Below, piece by piece: positions 31,603 to 39,346 of a stretch of 64,000 nt of DNA. The stretch comes from Nocardioides palaemonis. Its GTDB lineage: Bacteria; Actinomycetota; Actinomycetes; Propionibacteriales; Nocardioidaceae. The position numbers and the translations under genes were made by a program. A model generated the notes under the pieces. The model saw nothing but the letters and a program-made list of their open reading frames with translations. It did no database searches and was not told the DNA's origin. Each line of letters begins with the position of its first letter. Position 1 is the stretch's first letter. Where the stretch lies: assembly GCF_018275325.1 (NCBI RefSeq), contig NZ_JAGVQR010000003.1:186001-250000 (forward strand), read 5' to 3'.

Positions 31603-32834
31603 AGGTCACCCAGCAGGAGCAGCGCGTTGTAGCCGAGGTAGAGCGAGAGCAGCCACGCGACGGCGCCGACGACCAGCAGCCAGACCGGGTAGCGGTAGCC
31701 GTGGAGCAGGTCGCGGCGGCGCCAGGCGACCCACAGCAGCACCCCGAAGCCGATCGGGAGGATCAGGCCGTTGAACGTGCCGGCGAAGATCAGCAGCTGG
31801 GTGGGAGCCTGCTCGATGACGACGTAGACCACCGCGCACACCGCGATGAACGCGACCGTCACCAGGCTGCGGGTCCGCTCCGGGGTCGCCGACGTGGTCA
31901 CGAACGACACCGACGTGTAGGCCGCGCCGATGACGGAGGTCAGCGCGGCCGACCAGAGGATCACGCCGAAGACCCGCAGGCCGGCCTCGCCGGCGGCGGC
32001 GCTGAAGGCCGCGCCGGCCGGACCACCCACGGCGTCCTGGGAGAGGACCGCCCCGCCCGCCACCACGCCGAGGATCGCGAGGAACAGCAGCACCCGCATC
32101 AGGCCGGTGACGAGGATCGACACGACCGAGCTCCGGGCGACCGCGCCGACGTGGTCGGGGCCGGTCAGCCCGGAGTCGAGCAGCCGGTGGGCGCCGGCGT
32201 AGGTGATGTAGCCGCCGACGGTGCCGCCGATGATCGTGGTGGTGGCCAGGAAGTCGAACTCCTCGGGCGCCACGACGTTGACGAGTGCCTGCCCCACGGG
32301 CGGGGAGGAGGTGATCGCGATGACCAGCGTCGCCACGATCATCAGCAGCCCGAGCAGCACGACGATGCGGTCGAGCGCGACCCCCGCCCGCCGACTGAGG
32401 AAGATGAGGATCGCGAGCAGGGCGGACACCGCGCCACCGACGCGCGGGTCGACGCCCAGCATCGCGTTGGTCCCGAGGCCCGCGCCGGCGATGTTGCCGA
32501 TGTTGAAGACGACGCCACCGACGAAGACCAGCGCGGCGAGCAGGTAGCCCACGCCCGGCAGCACGGCGTTGCCCAGCTCGTGGGCGCGCTTGCCCGAGAC
32601 GCCGATGACGCGCCAGACGTTCATCTGCACCGCGATGTCGACGACGACCGAGATCGCGATCGCGCAGGCGAAGGCCGCGCCGAGGCTGATCGTGTAGTTG
32701 GCGGTCTGGGTGATGAAGCCCGGCCCGATGGCGCTGGTCGCCATCAGGAAGACGGCACCCATGACAGCGGTCCGGCTGAGCCCGTTCGCGGCGGCCGGCT
32801 CCGCGGCGGCGGTGGGCGGTGTGTGCTGGGTCAT
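31599..32834 (-). CDS. NRAMP-like transporter (YcsG type), probable 5-oxoproline or cation uptake
   Basis: The 411-residue protein has about eleven membrane spans and NRAMP-like blocks ([20 protein letters not shown] at span 1, [19 protein letters not shown] near span 6). The metal-binding DPGN of true NRAMP span 1 is absent: the place reads [11 protein letters not shown]. subtilis ycsG, in the same gene order before pxpA, is a homologue. The operon context suggests import of 5-oxoproline or a related compound rather than manganese; that is inferred. The ATG at 32834 lies 7 nt after a TACGGT -10 box; a GTG 9 nt upstream is rejected. Confidence 0.85.
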   Translation of the reverse strand: MTQHTPPTAAAEPAAANGLSRTAVMGAVFLMATSAIGPGFITQTANYTISLGAAFACAIAISVVVDIAVQMNVWRVIGVSGKRAHELGNAVLPGVGYLLAALVFVGGVVFNIGNIAGAGLGTNAMLGVDPRVGGAVSALLAILIFLSRRAGVALDRIVVLLGLLMIVATLVIAITSSPPVGQALVNVVAPEEFDFLATTTIIGGTVGGYITYAGAHRLLDSGLTGPDHVGAVARSSVVSILVTGLMRVLLFLAILGVVAGGAVLSQDAVGGPAGAAFSAAAGEAGLRVFGVILWSAALTSVIGAAYTSVSFVTTSATPERTRSLVTVAFIAVCAVVYVVIEQAPTQLLIFAGTFNGLILPIGFGVLLWVAWRRRDLLHGYRYPVWLLVVGAVAWLLSLYLGYNALLLLGDL

Positions 32835-32841
32835 ACGCAGC

Positions 32842-32870
32842 ACCGTAGAGATTGTTCAACAATTCTTCAA
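32842..32870 (-). promoter_or_regulatory. Oxoprolinase operon promoter with operator in the spacer
   Basis: On the minus strand -35 TTGAAG (32865-32870), a 17-nt spacer and -10 TACGGT (32842-32847) precede the ATG at 32834 by 7 nt. The spacer holds the perfect inverted repeat ATTGTTCAACAAT (32851-32863). A repressor bound there would block the polymerase. The divergent GntR gene starts 43 nt beyond the operator and is the likely regulator. Confidence 0.65.
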
Positions 32871-32893
32871 TACTTCGATCGGGCGGATCCGGC

Positions 32894-32899
32894 TACGCT
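32894..32899 (+). promoter_or_regulatory. -10 box of the GntR gene
   Basis: TACGCT ends 6 nt before the GTG at 32906. No ribosome site precedes the GTG, so a leaderless mRNA is likely. Confidence 0.5.
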
Positions 32900-32905
32900 C
32901 GCCCC

Positions 32906-33637
32906 GTGAGCACCACCGACCCCGCGGGCCCCACCGGGCACGACCTCGACGCCGTGCTGGACCACGTCCTGGCCGAGCGGCGGCGCACGCGCACCGTGAT
33001 GAGCACCTCCGCGGACCGTGCCGCGCGGGTGGTGCGCGAACAGGTCGTCGAGGGCCACCTGCGGTCGGGGACGCGCCTGCCGGAGGAGCGCCTCGCCGGC
33101 GCCCTCGGGGTCTCGCGCAACACCCTGCGCGAGGCGCTCAGCCAGCTCGTCGCCGAGCGGATCCTCGTGCGCGAGCCGCACCGCGGCGTGGTCGTGGCGA
33201 CGCCCGACGCCGACGACGTCGCGGACGTCTACCGGGTGCGCAGGCTCGTCGAGCCGGCCGCCCTGGCCCACGGCGCCGCCCACACGCCCGACCGGGTCGC
33301 GGCGGTGGCGGCGGCCGTCGCCGAGGGGCGGGCCGGGCTCGACCGCGGCGACTGGGACGCGGTCGCCTCGGCCAACCAGCACTTCCACCGGGCGGTCGTC
33401 GCGCTGGCGGGCAGCCCGCGCCTGGATGCGCAGATGGACCTGCTACTGGCGGAGATGCGGCTGTTCTTCCACTCCATGGGCGACCCGGAGCGCTTCCACC
33501 GTCCCTACCTCGAGGAGAACGCCGCCATCGCGGAGCTCCTCTCCACCGGTGACCGTGGCGCCGCCGCATCGCGGCTGGACGCCTACCTCGCCGCCGCCCA
33601 GGAGCAGCTCGTCGAGGCGTTCCGGACGCGCGGCTGA
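32906..33637 (+). CDS. GntR-family (FadR/FCD type) transcriptional regulator
   Basis: The 243-residue protein has a winged helix at about residues 38-100 (SGTRLPEERLAGALGVSRNT, REALSQLVAERILVREPHRG) and an all-helical FCD ligand domain at about 105-235 (YRVRRLVEPAALAHGAA, NQHFHRAVVALAGSPRLDAQ, FHRPYLEENAAIAELL), whose Asp/His residues usually bind a metal and a carboxylate effector. It is divergent from the oxoprolinase operon and probably represses it through the repeat at 32851-32863. A 30-residue stretch precedes the HTH; an internal ATG at 32999 is an alternative start. Confidence 0.9.
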   Translation: MSTTDPAGPTGHDLDAVLDHVLAERRRTRTVMSTSADRAARVVREQVVEGHLRSGTRLPEERLAGALGVSRNTLREALSQLVAERILVREPHRGVVVATPDADDVADVYRVRRLVEPAALAHGAAHTPDRVAAVAAAVAEGRAGLDRGDWDAVASANQHFHRAVVALAGSPRLDAQMDLLLAEMRLFFHSMGDPERFHRPYLEENAAIAELLSTGDRGAAASRLDAYLAAAQEQLVEAFRTRG

Positions 33638-33652
33638 CCCTCCTGTCCGGGC

Positions 33653-33664
33653 TGGATCGTTCCA
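33653..33664. promoter_or_regulatory. LacI-like half-palindrome upstream of ccr
   Basis: TGGATCGTTCCA is centred on CG with one mismatched pair and shares its TGGA-N-CG-N-TCCA core with the glgP-glgE palindrome. It lies about 100 nt before the ccr start and 16 nt after the GntR gene stop. It may be chance. Confidence 0.25.
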
Positions 33665-33698
33665 AGCCGCCCGTGGCCGCGGCGTAGATCACACTCGG

Positions 33699-33727
33699 GT
33701 GACAGCCCCGGTACCCGTCGGTACGTT
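33699..33727 (+). promoter_or_regulatory. Putative ccr promoter
   Basis: GTGACA (33699-33704), 17 nt, TACGTT (33722-33727). This would give a leader of about 30 nt that contains the AGGAG ribosome site of ccr. Confidence 0.4.
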
Positions 33728-33764
33728 TCACGCACCCCGAGCCCCGACACCAGGAGCCACGCCC

Positions 33765-35105
33765 GTGCAGAACATCCTCGACGCCATCTCGTCCGACTCC
33801 GCGACCTCGGAGGACTTCGCCAGCCTCACCCTCCCCGAGTCCTACCGCGCCGCCTTCGTGAAGAAGGACGAGGTGGACATGTTCGAGGGCCTTGCGACCA
33901 GGGAGAAGGACCCGCGCAGGTCCCTCCACGTCGACGAGGTCCCGCTCCCCGAGCTCGGCCCGGGCGAGGCGTTCGTCGCGGTGATGGCCAGCGCGATCAA
34001 CTACAACACCGTGTGGACCTCGATCTTCGAGCCGGTCTCCACCTTCGGCTTCCTCGAGCGCTACGGCCGCGGCTCCGAGCTCACCAAGCGCCACGACCTG
34101 CCCTACCACGTGGTCGGCTCCGACCTGTCCGGCGTGGTGCTCAAGGTCGGCGCCGGCGTCACCCGCTGGAAGCCCGGCGACCGCGTCGTCGCGCACTGCC
34201 TCTCCGTCGAGCTCGAGGGTCCCGACGGGCACAACGACACGATGCTCGACACCGAGCAGCGGATCTGGGGCTTCGAGACCAACTTCGGCGGCCTGGCCGA
34301 CGTCGCGATGGTCAAGGCCAACCAGCTGATGCCCAAGCCCGAGCACCTCACGTGGGAGGAGGCCGCCTCCCCCGGCCTGGTCAACTGCACCGCCTACCGC
34401 CAGCTGGTGTCCACCAACGGCGGCAACATGAAGCAGGGCGACAACGTCCTGATCTGGGGCGCCTCCGGTGGCCTCGGCGGCTTCGCCACGCAGTACGCCC
34501 TCAACGGCGGCGCGACCCCGGTCTGCGTGGTCTCCAACGAGGAGAAGGCGACGATCGCCCGCAGCATGGGCGCGGAGCTGATCATCAACCGCTCCGAGGA
34601 GGGCTACCAGTTCTGGAACGACGAGGGCACCGAGCAGGACCCGCGCGAGTGGAAGCGCTTCGGCGCCCGCATCCGTGAGCTCACCGGCGGCGAGGACATC
34701 GACATCGTCTTCGAGCACCCGGGTCGCGAGACCTTCGGCGCCTCGGTGTTCGTCACCCGCAAGGGCGGCACCATCACCACCTGCGCCTCGACCACCGGCT
34801 ACATGCACGAGTACGACAACCGCTACCTGTGGATGAACCTCAAGCGGATCATCTCCAGCCACTTCGCCAACTACCGCGAGTCGTGGGAGGCCAACCGCCT
34901 CATCGCCAAGGGCAAGATCCACCCGACCCTGTCCAGGACCTACACCCTCGACGAGGTCGGCCAGGCCTCGCTCGACGTCCACCAGAACACCCACCAGGGC
35001 AAGGTCGGCGTCCTGTGCCTGGCTCCCGAGGAGGGCCTGGGGGTCCTCGACCACGAGATGCGGGCCCGCCACGAGAGCGCGATCAACCGCTTCCGCGGGG
35101 TCTGA
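33765..35105 (+). CDS. ccr: Crotonyl-CoA carboxylase/reductase
   Basis: Medium-chain reductase of 446 residues that reduces and carboxylates crotonyl-CoA with NADPH and CO2 to ethylmalonyl-CoA. Start: GTG behind AGGAG with 8-nt spacing (VQNILDAISSDSATSEDFAS). Typical blocks are AINYNTVWTSIFEPVSTFGF, HVVGSDLSGVVLKVGAGV, QRIWGFETNFGGLADVAMVK, LIWGASGGLGGFATQYALNG (nucleotide loop) and DIVFEHPGRETFGASVFV. It is the key enzyme of the ethylmalonyl-CoA pathway and a source of extender units. A strong terminator follows. Confidence 0.96.
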   Translation: MQNILDAISSDSATSEDFASLTLPESYRAAFVKKDEVDMFEGLATREKDPRRSLHVDEVPLPELGPGEAFVAVMASAINYNTVWTSIFEPVSTFGFLERYGRGSELTKRHDLPYHVVGSDLSGVVLKVGAGVTRWKPGDRVVAHCLSVELEGPDGHNDTMLDTEQRIWGFETNFGGLADVAMVKANQLMPKPEHLTWEEAASPGLVNCTAYRQLVSTNGGNMKQGDNVLIWGASGGLGGFATQYALNGGATPVCVVSNEEKATIARSMGAELIINRSEEGYQFWNDEGTEQDPREWKRFGARIRELTGGEDIDIVFEHPGRETFGASVFVTRKGGTITTCASTTGYMHEYDNRYLWMNLKRIISSHFANYRESWEANRLIAKGKIHPTLSRTYTLDEVGQASLDVHQNTHQGKVGVLCLAPEEGLGVLDHEMRARHESAINRFRGV

Positions 35106-35138
35106 CCCGGCCCCACGCACCACCTGAGACCCATCCCT

Positions 35139-35180
35139 CACCCCGGTTCGCGAATCGTCCGCGAGCCGGGGTGGGTTTGT
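35139..35180 (+). terminator. Rho-independent terminator after ccr
   Basis: A 14-bp stem (35139-35152 with 35160-35173, one T-G wobble) closes the 7-nt loop AATCGTC and is followed by GGTTTGT. It separates ccr from the coiled-coil gene. Confidence 0.75.
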
Positions 35181-35244
35181 CCCCGGCGATCGGAGAGACT
35201 GGCCACCGACGCAGTCCGTACGACGTGAGAGTGGGTGCCGCAGC

Positions 35245-36513
35245 ATGAGCCGCGAGCAGGGTCTGTCCATCTTCGACGAGCCGGGGTCCGGGGGCGACTC
35301 GGGCGAGGAGACCCAGGCGCTCCCGGTGACACCACGCGCACCGGAGGGCCAGCAGGCCGAGAAGGCCCAGAACGTCGAGAAGGCCGACGCCGAGGCCACC
35401 ACGGTCGTGCCGGTCGTGCCCGCGCCGTCGCCCGAGCCCGAGGCGACGCAGCCGACGCGCGTCGTCCCGCCGCCCGCCGCCTCGACCCCCGCTCCCGCCG
35501 CCAGCCCCGCACCCGCGGCCCTGGCGCCTCTCCCGCAGGTGCGCCGCGGCGGCTACGACCGGGCCGCGGTCGACCAGCGCATGGCGCAGCTGCAGTCGGA
35601 GAAGTCCGGCCTGGCCGGCAGCCTGTCGAGCAGCGAGCAGCGCGTGATCGAGCTCGAGGCCGAGCTCGAGCGCGTGCGACGCGAGCTGGAGGAGAACGCG
35701 AACCCGACCTACGCCGGTCTGGGCGGCCGCGCGACCTCGATGCTCAAGATGGCCGAGGACGAGGCCACCGACGTGCGCACCGGCGCCCGGCGTGACGCCG
35801 ACGAGATCCGCCGGGGCGCCGAGCGCGACGCCGCCAGCATCCGGGCCGACGCCGCGCGCGAGGCCGACGACATGCGCCTGGTCCAGCTCAAGGAGCTCGA
35901 CGAGATGCGTGCCCGCCTCACCGCCGACGCCGAGACCGAGCGCAGCCTGGCCAAGGCCGAGGCCGAGGACCTGCTCGCCGCGGCGAGGCGCGAGGCCGAC
36001 CAGCTGCGGCTGGCCGCGCAGCAGGAGACCAACGAGATGCGGGTGACCGCCACCCGCGAGGCCGAGCAGGCCCGCGCAGCGGCCGACCGCGAGGTGCAGG
36101 AGGCGCGCCGCACGCTGGCGGTGGAGAAGGAGCGCCTCGCCCGCGAGGCCGCCGAGCACCACAGCAACGCGACCGCCGAGACCCAGCGCCTGGTCAAGGA
36201 GGCCGAGGACCGCGCGGCCGCGGCCGAGCAGCGCGCCCGCGAGGCGACCGCGCAGGCCAACGCCCACCGCTCGCAGGCCCAGTCCGAGGCCGAGGGCCTG
36301 CTGACGCGGGCCCGTCGCGAGGCCGAGCAGGTCGTCGCGTCCGCGCGCACCCAGGCCGACTCGATCAGCACCACCCGCGCCGCCGAGGCCGAGCGCGAGC
36401 TCGCCAACATCCAGGCCGAGGTCGAGCGGGTGACCAAGCGACGCGACGCGATCACGGCCCAGCTCGGGGCGCTGCGTGACGTGGTCGCCGGGTTCGGCGA
36501 GGACGAGTCCTGA
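35245..36513 (+). CDS. Long coiled-coil protein with DivIVA-like motif
   Basis: The 422-residue protein has three parts. Residues 1-95 are disordered and rich in Pro, Ala and Glu. Residues about 100-125 (RRGGYDRAAVDQRMAQLQSE) resemble the start of a DivIVA domain (G-Y-D-x3-V-D). From about 115 to 410 it is an almost unbroken coiled coil of Ala, Glu, Arg and Gln heptads with short repeats such as EADDMR, EADQLR and EAEQAR. This looks like the filament-type cytoskeletal proteins that organise poles or septa in actinobacteria. It is coupled to the AI-2E-family permease that follows. Confidence 0.8.
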   Translation: MSREQGLSIFDEPGSGGDSGEETQALPVTPRAPEGQQAEKAQNVEKADAEATTVVPVVPAPSPEPEATQPTRVVPPPAASTPAPAASPAPAALAPLPQVRRGGYDRAAVDQRMAQLQSEKSGLAGSLSSSEQRVIELEAELERVRRELEENANPTYAGLGGRATSMLKMAEDEATDVRTGARRDADEIRRGAERDAASIRADAAREADDMRLVQLKELDEMRARLTADAETERSLAKAEAEDLLAAARREADQLRLAAQQETNEMRVTATREAEQARAAADREVQEARRTLAVEKERLAREAAEHHSNATAETQRLVKEAEDRAAAAEQRAREATAQANAHRSQAQSEAEGLLTRARREAEQVVASARTQADSISTTRAAEAERELANIQAEVERVTKRRDAITAQLGALRDVVAGFGEDES

Positions 36514-37808
36514 GCGGGACCCGTCCCGACGACCCCGACGCCGCCGCGGAGCAGGTCGCGGCGGCCGAGGCGGTCGACGCCGCGGAGCGCGCCGAGCAGG
36601 CGGCAGACCGGGCCGACAGCGCGGCCGAGACCGCGCAGGAGGCCGCCGAGGCGGCCGACGAGGCAGCCCAGTCGTCCGCCGCGATCGCCGAGAGGATCGA
36701 CGACGCCACCGACCTGGTGGTCGCGCCCGAGGCACCGGCCTACCCGCCGGTGCCCGAGCGCCGCCACCAGCCGGTGTCGGTGCTGCGCCACTCGCCGTTC
36801 AACATCGGCTTCTTCGGCGCGCTCGGTGCGCTGTTCGCGGTCTTCCTGACCCAGCAGCTGCTGGGGATCTCGTCGGTCCTGGTGCTGCTGGTGCTGGCGA
36901 TGTTCCTCGCGATCGGCCTCAACCCGCTCGTCGAGTGGTTCATGCGGCGCGGCGTGCGGCGCAGCCTCGCCGTCGTGGTGGTCCTGGCCGTCGTGATCGG
37001 CGTGCTGACCCTCTTCGTCGTCGCGGTCGCGCCGGTGATCAGCGACCAGATCGCCCTCATCACCCGCAACGCCCCCGAGTGGTTCACCGACCTCCAGAGC
37101 AACCGCTACGTCGAACAGCTCGACGAGCGCTTCTCGATCATCGACAAGGCCCGCGACTACGTCAGCGACGGCGACTTCACCCAGCGGGTCTTCGGCGGCG
37201 CGCTCGGGGTGGGTCTCGCCGTGCTCTCGGCGCTCACCAACACGTTCATCGTGCTGGTGCTGATGATCTACTTCCTCGCCTCCCTGCCGAGCATCAAGCA
37301 CGCCTGCTACAGCCTGGCGCCCGCCTCGCGCCGTCCGCGCGTCAGCGAGCTCGGCGACAAGATCATCCGCAGCACCGGCGCCTACGTCTCGGGCGCGTTC
37401 CTCGTCGCCACCTGCGCCGGCATCAGCACGCTGGTGTTCACCTTCCTCGTCGGACTGGGCGACTACAGCTTCGCGCTGGCCTTCATCGTCGGGCTGCTGA
37501 GCCTGATCCCGGTCCTCGGAGCGGTGGTCAGCGGCGTGATCATGACGCTGCTGGCCCTCACCGTGTCGCCGACGGTGGCGCTGGTCGCGGCCGTCTACTA
37601 CATCGCCTACCAGCAGCTCGAGTCCTACGTGATCTCACCGCGGATCATGAAGAAGGCGGTCGACATCCCCGGCGCCATCACGGTCATCGCCGCCCTCGTC
37701 GGCGGCAGCCTGATGGGCATCATCGGCGCGCTCCTCGCCGTCCCGGTCGCGGCCGCGCTCCTGCTCCTGCACCGCGAGGTCTTCCTCCGCCGGCAGGACG
37801 CCCGCTGA
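36510..37808 (+). CDS. AI-2E-family (YdiK/PerM-type) permease with Ala/Glu-rich N-terminus and probable CTG start
   Basis: The membrane core (residues about 85-430) has eight hydrophobic spans and PerM blocks: VLVLLVLAMFLAIGLNPLVE, VRRSLAVVVVLAVVIG, FIVGLLSLIPVLGAVVSGVI, AAVYYIAYQQLESYVISPRI. The usual first start would be GTG 36717, but 69 codons upstream are open, have normal codon use and encode an Ala/Glu helix (AAERAEQAADRADSAAETAQ). No ATG, GTG or TTG exists in that part. A CTG at 36510 overlaps the previous stop (CTGA) and has GAGGA 6 nt upstream. Family members export small molecules or exchange ions; the substrate is unknown. Confidence 0.8.
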   Translation: MSGTRPDDPDAAAEQVAAAEAVDAAERAEQAADRADSAAETAQEAAEAADEAAQSSAAIAERIDDATDLVVAPEAPAYPPVPERRHQPVSVLRHSPFNIGFFGALGALFAVFLTQQLLGISSVLVLLVLAMFLAIGLNPLVEWFMRRGVRRSLAVVVVLAVVIGVLTLFVVAVAPVISDQIALITRNAPEWFTDLQSNRYVEQLDERFSIIDKARDYVSDGDFTQRVFGGALGVGLAVLSALTNTFIVLVLMIYFLASLPSIKHACYSLAPASRRPRVSELGDKIIRSTGAYVSGAFLVATCAGISTLVFTFLVGLGDYSFALAFIVGLLSLIPVLGAVVSGVIMTLLALTVSPTVALVAAVYYIAYQQLESYVISPRIMKKAVDIPGAITVIAALVGGSLMGIIGALLAVPVAAALLLLHREVFLRRQDAR

Positions 37809-38744
37809 GGTCTCGCCCTCGCCCAGCTTGACCGCGACGACGCCCGCGAGCACCAGCAGGCCACCGACGACCTGCACCGGTCGCGGCAGCTCACCCAGCA
37901 GCAGCCACGCCCACACCACGGCGGCCAGCACCTCGCCCAGCGCGACGAAGGACGCCAGCCGGCTGCCCAGCCGGCGCCCGGCCGCGATGCCCGTGACGTA
38001 GGAGAACGCCGCGGTGACCAGCCCGAGGACCAGCACCGGGACCCACCAGGCGACCGTGCGGCCGTCGTAGACCGCGTCGCGCGTCGAGGCGTGGAACGGG
38101 AGCAGCCCGGCGGCACCGGCGACCAGCAGGACGACCGCGCCGACGAGCAGCCCGCCCGCGGCGAGGGTCAGGCCCGGCAGGCCGTTGCCCTCGTCGGCGG
38201 AGATCACGAAGTAGGTCGCCGCCCCGACCATCGCGCCGAGCGCCCACAGCACCCCGACCGCGCTCAGGTCCGCGCCCGAGACCACGTCGAGGACCAGCAC
38301 CAGGCCGGCGGCCGACAGGGCCGCGCCGGCGAGGGTGAGGACGGTGGGTCGGTGCCCGTGGCGCAGCCAGAGCCACACCACCACCGCGACCGGGGCGGTG
38401 TACTCCAGCAGCAGCGCGACGCTGACCTGGAGGTAGGTGACGGCGTAGAAGTAGCACAGCTGGGCGCCCGCGACGGCCGCGATGCCGTAGACCACGACGG
38501 TCCCGGCGCTGGCGCGCAGCAGGTGCCAGCGGCCGCGCAGGGCGACGACACCCGGCACGAGCAGCACGGCGGCGGCGATCGAGATGCGCAGCGCCACGGT
38601 GGCGCCCGCGCTCCACCCGGTGTCGAGCAGGCCGCGCGCGAGGGCACCGGACAGCCCGAACGACGTCGCCGAGGCGACCGCCAGGACCAGCCCCGCCGAC
38701 GTGCGGGACCGCGGGGTGTGATGCGTCGCGGTGTCATGGGTCAT
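37635..38744 (-). CDS. EamA-family (DMT) exporter with unusual antisense-derived C-terminus
   Basis: Ten-span drug/metabolite transporter: SAGLVLAVASATSFGLSGAL and CYFYAVTYLQVSVALLLEYT for the first EamA repeat, TYFVISADEGNGLPGLTLAA and LASFVALGEVLAAVVWAWLL for the second. The membrane part ends near GVVAVKLGEGETSAG; about 60 more charged residues (EEDLAVQEQERGRDRDGEER) follow with no stop until 37635, lying antisense to the last 174 nt of the permease gene. The ATG at 38744 fits the promoter better than the one at 38759, whose A lies 1 nt from the -10 box. Divergent from a CGNR regulator. Confidence 0.85.
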   Translation of the reverse strand: MTHDTATHHTPRSRTSAGLVLAVASATSFGLSGALARGLLDTGWSAGATVALRISIAAAVLLVPGVVALRGRWHLLRASAGTVVVYGIAAVAGAQLCYFYAVTYLQVSVALLLEYTAPVAVVVWLWLRHGHRPTVLTLAGAALSAAGLVLVLDVVSGADLSAVGVLWALGAMVGAATYFVISADEGNGLPGLTLAAGGLLVGAVVLLVAGAAGLLPFHASTRDAVYDGRTVAWWVPVLVLGLVTAAFSYVTGIAAGRRLGSRLASFVALGEVLAAVVWAWLLLGELPRPVQVVGGLLVLAGVVAVKLGEGETSAGVLPAEEDLAVQEQERGRDRDGEERADDAHQAAADEGGDDRDGAGDVDRLLHDPR

Positions 38745-38760
38745 GGCTGTCACGGTCATG

Positions 38761-38790
38761 ACACTAGGAGGCGGTCCTGTAATGTGTCAA
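38761..38790. promoter_or_regulatory. Overlapping divergent promoters for EamA and CGNR genes
   Basis: Minus strand: perfect -35 TTGACA (38785-38790), 18-nt spacer, -10 TAGTGT (38761-38766). Plus strand: -10 TAATGT (38780-38785) 6 nt before the CGNR GTG. TGACAC (38759-38764) and GTGTCA (38784-38789) form an inverted repeat with AGGA and TCCT nested inside, a candidate operator for the CGNR protein. Confidence 0.5.
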
Positions 38791-38791
38791 C

Positions 38792-39328
38792 GTGCTCTTC
38801 ACGGATGACACCGACGCCGCCCTCCAGGCAGCGGTCGCCCTCGCGAACTCGACCGACACCCCGGGCGACCCGCTGGGCTCGGTGGACGACCTGTCCGCGT
38901 TCCTCGCCCACTGGTCCTACACCGGTCGCCACGACGCCACGCCCGCCGAGCTCGAGGCCGTACGTCGCCTGCGCCCGGCGCTGCGCGAGCTGCTGCTCGC
39001 CGAGCGCGACGAGGCCGCCGCGCTGGTCAACACGATGCTGGCGCGGGCGCGCGCGCTCCCCCAGCTCCAGCGCCACGACCAGTGGGACTGGCACCTCCAC
39101 GCCGTCGACCCCAACCGCCCGCTGGACGAGCGCGTCGTGGTCGAGACCGCCATGGCGATGGTCGACGTGGTCCGCGCCGACGAGATGTCGCGACTGGCGC
39201 GGTGTGCCGCCGACGACTGCGAGGACGTCGTCCTCGACCTGTCCCGCAACCGCTCGCGCCGCTACTGCTCCACCACCTGCGGCAACCGCGAGGCGGTCGC
39301 CGCCTATCGCGCGCGCCAGCGGTCCTGA
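38792..39328 (+). CDS. CGNR zinc-finger (ABATE-domain) regulator
   Basis: The 178-residue protein has an ABATE-type domain at the N-terminus (LANSTDTPGDPLGSVDDLSA) and at residues about 135-175 the CGNR finger: CAADDCEDVV and RYCSTTCGNREAVAAYRARQ, with the four cysteines and the eponymous C-G-N-R. Such proteins are often encoded divergently from a transporter, as here with EamA, and are thought to regulate it in response to a ligand. The start is a GTG without ribosome site, next to a -10 box. Confidence 0.9.
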   Translation: MLFTDDTDAALQAAVALANSTDTPGDPLGSVDDLSAFLAHWSYTGRHDATPAELEAVRRLRPALRELLLAERDEAAALVNTMLARARALPQLQRHDQWDWHLHAVDPNRPLDERVVVETAMAMVDVVRADEMSRLARCAADDCEDVVLDLSRNRSRRYCSTTCGNREAVAAYRARQRS

Positions 39329-39346
39329 ACCCAACCGAGGACCGGG

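Noticed and set aside
31599..32834. Manganese importer MntH
   Set aside because: The metal-binding motif of span 1 is absent and the gene sits in an oxoprolinase operon; it is only NRAMP-like.
36717..36719. GTG as start of the AI-2E permease
   Set aside because: It discards 69 codons with native codon use and leaves no ribosome site close by; the CTG overlapping the previous stop has a good one.
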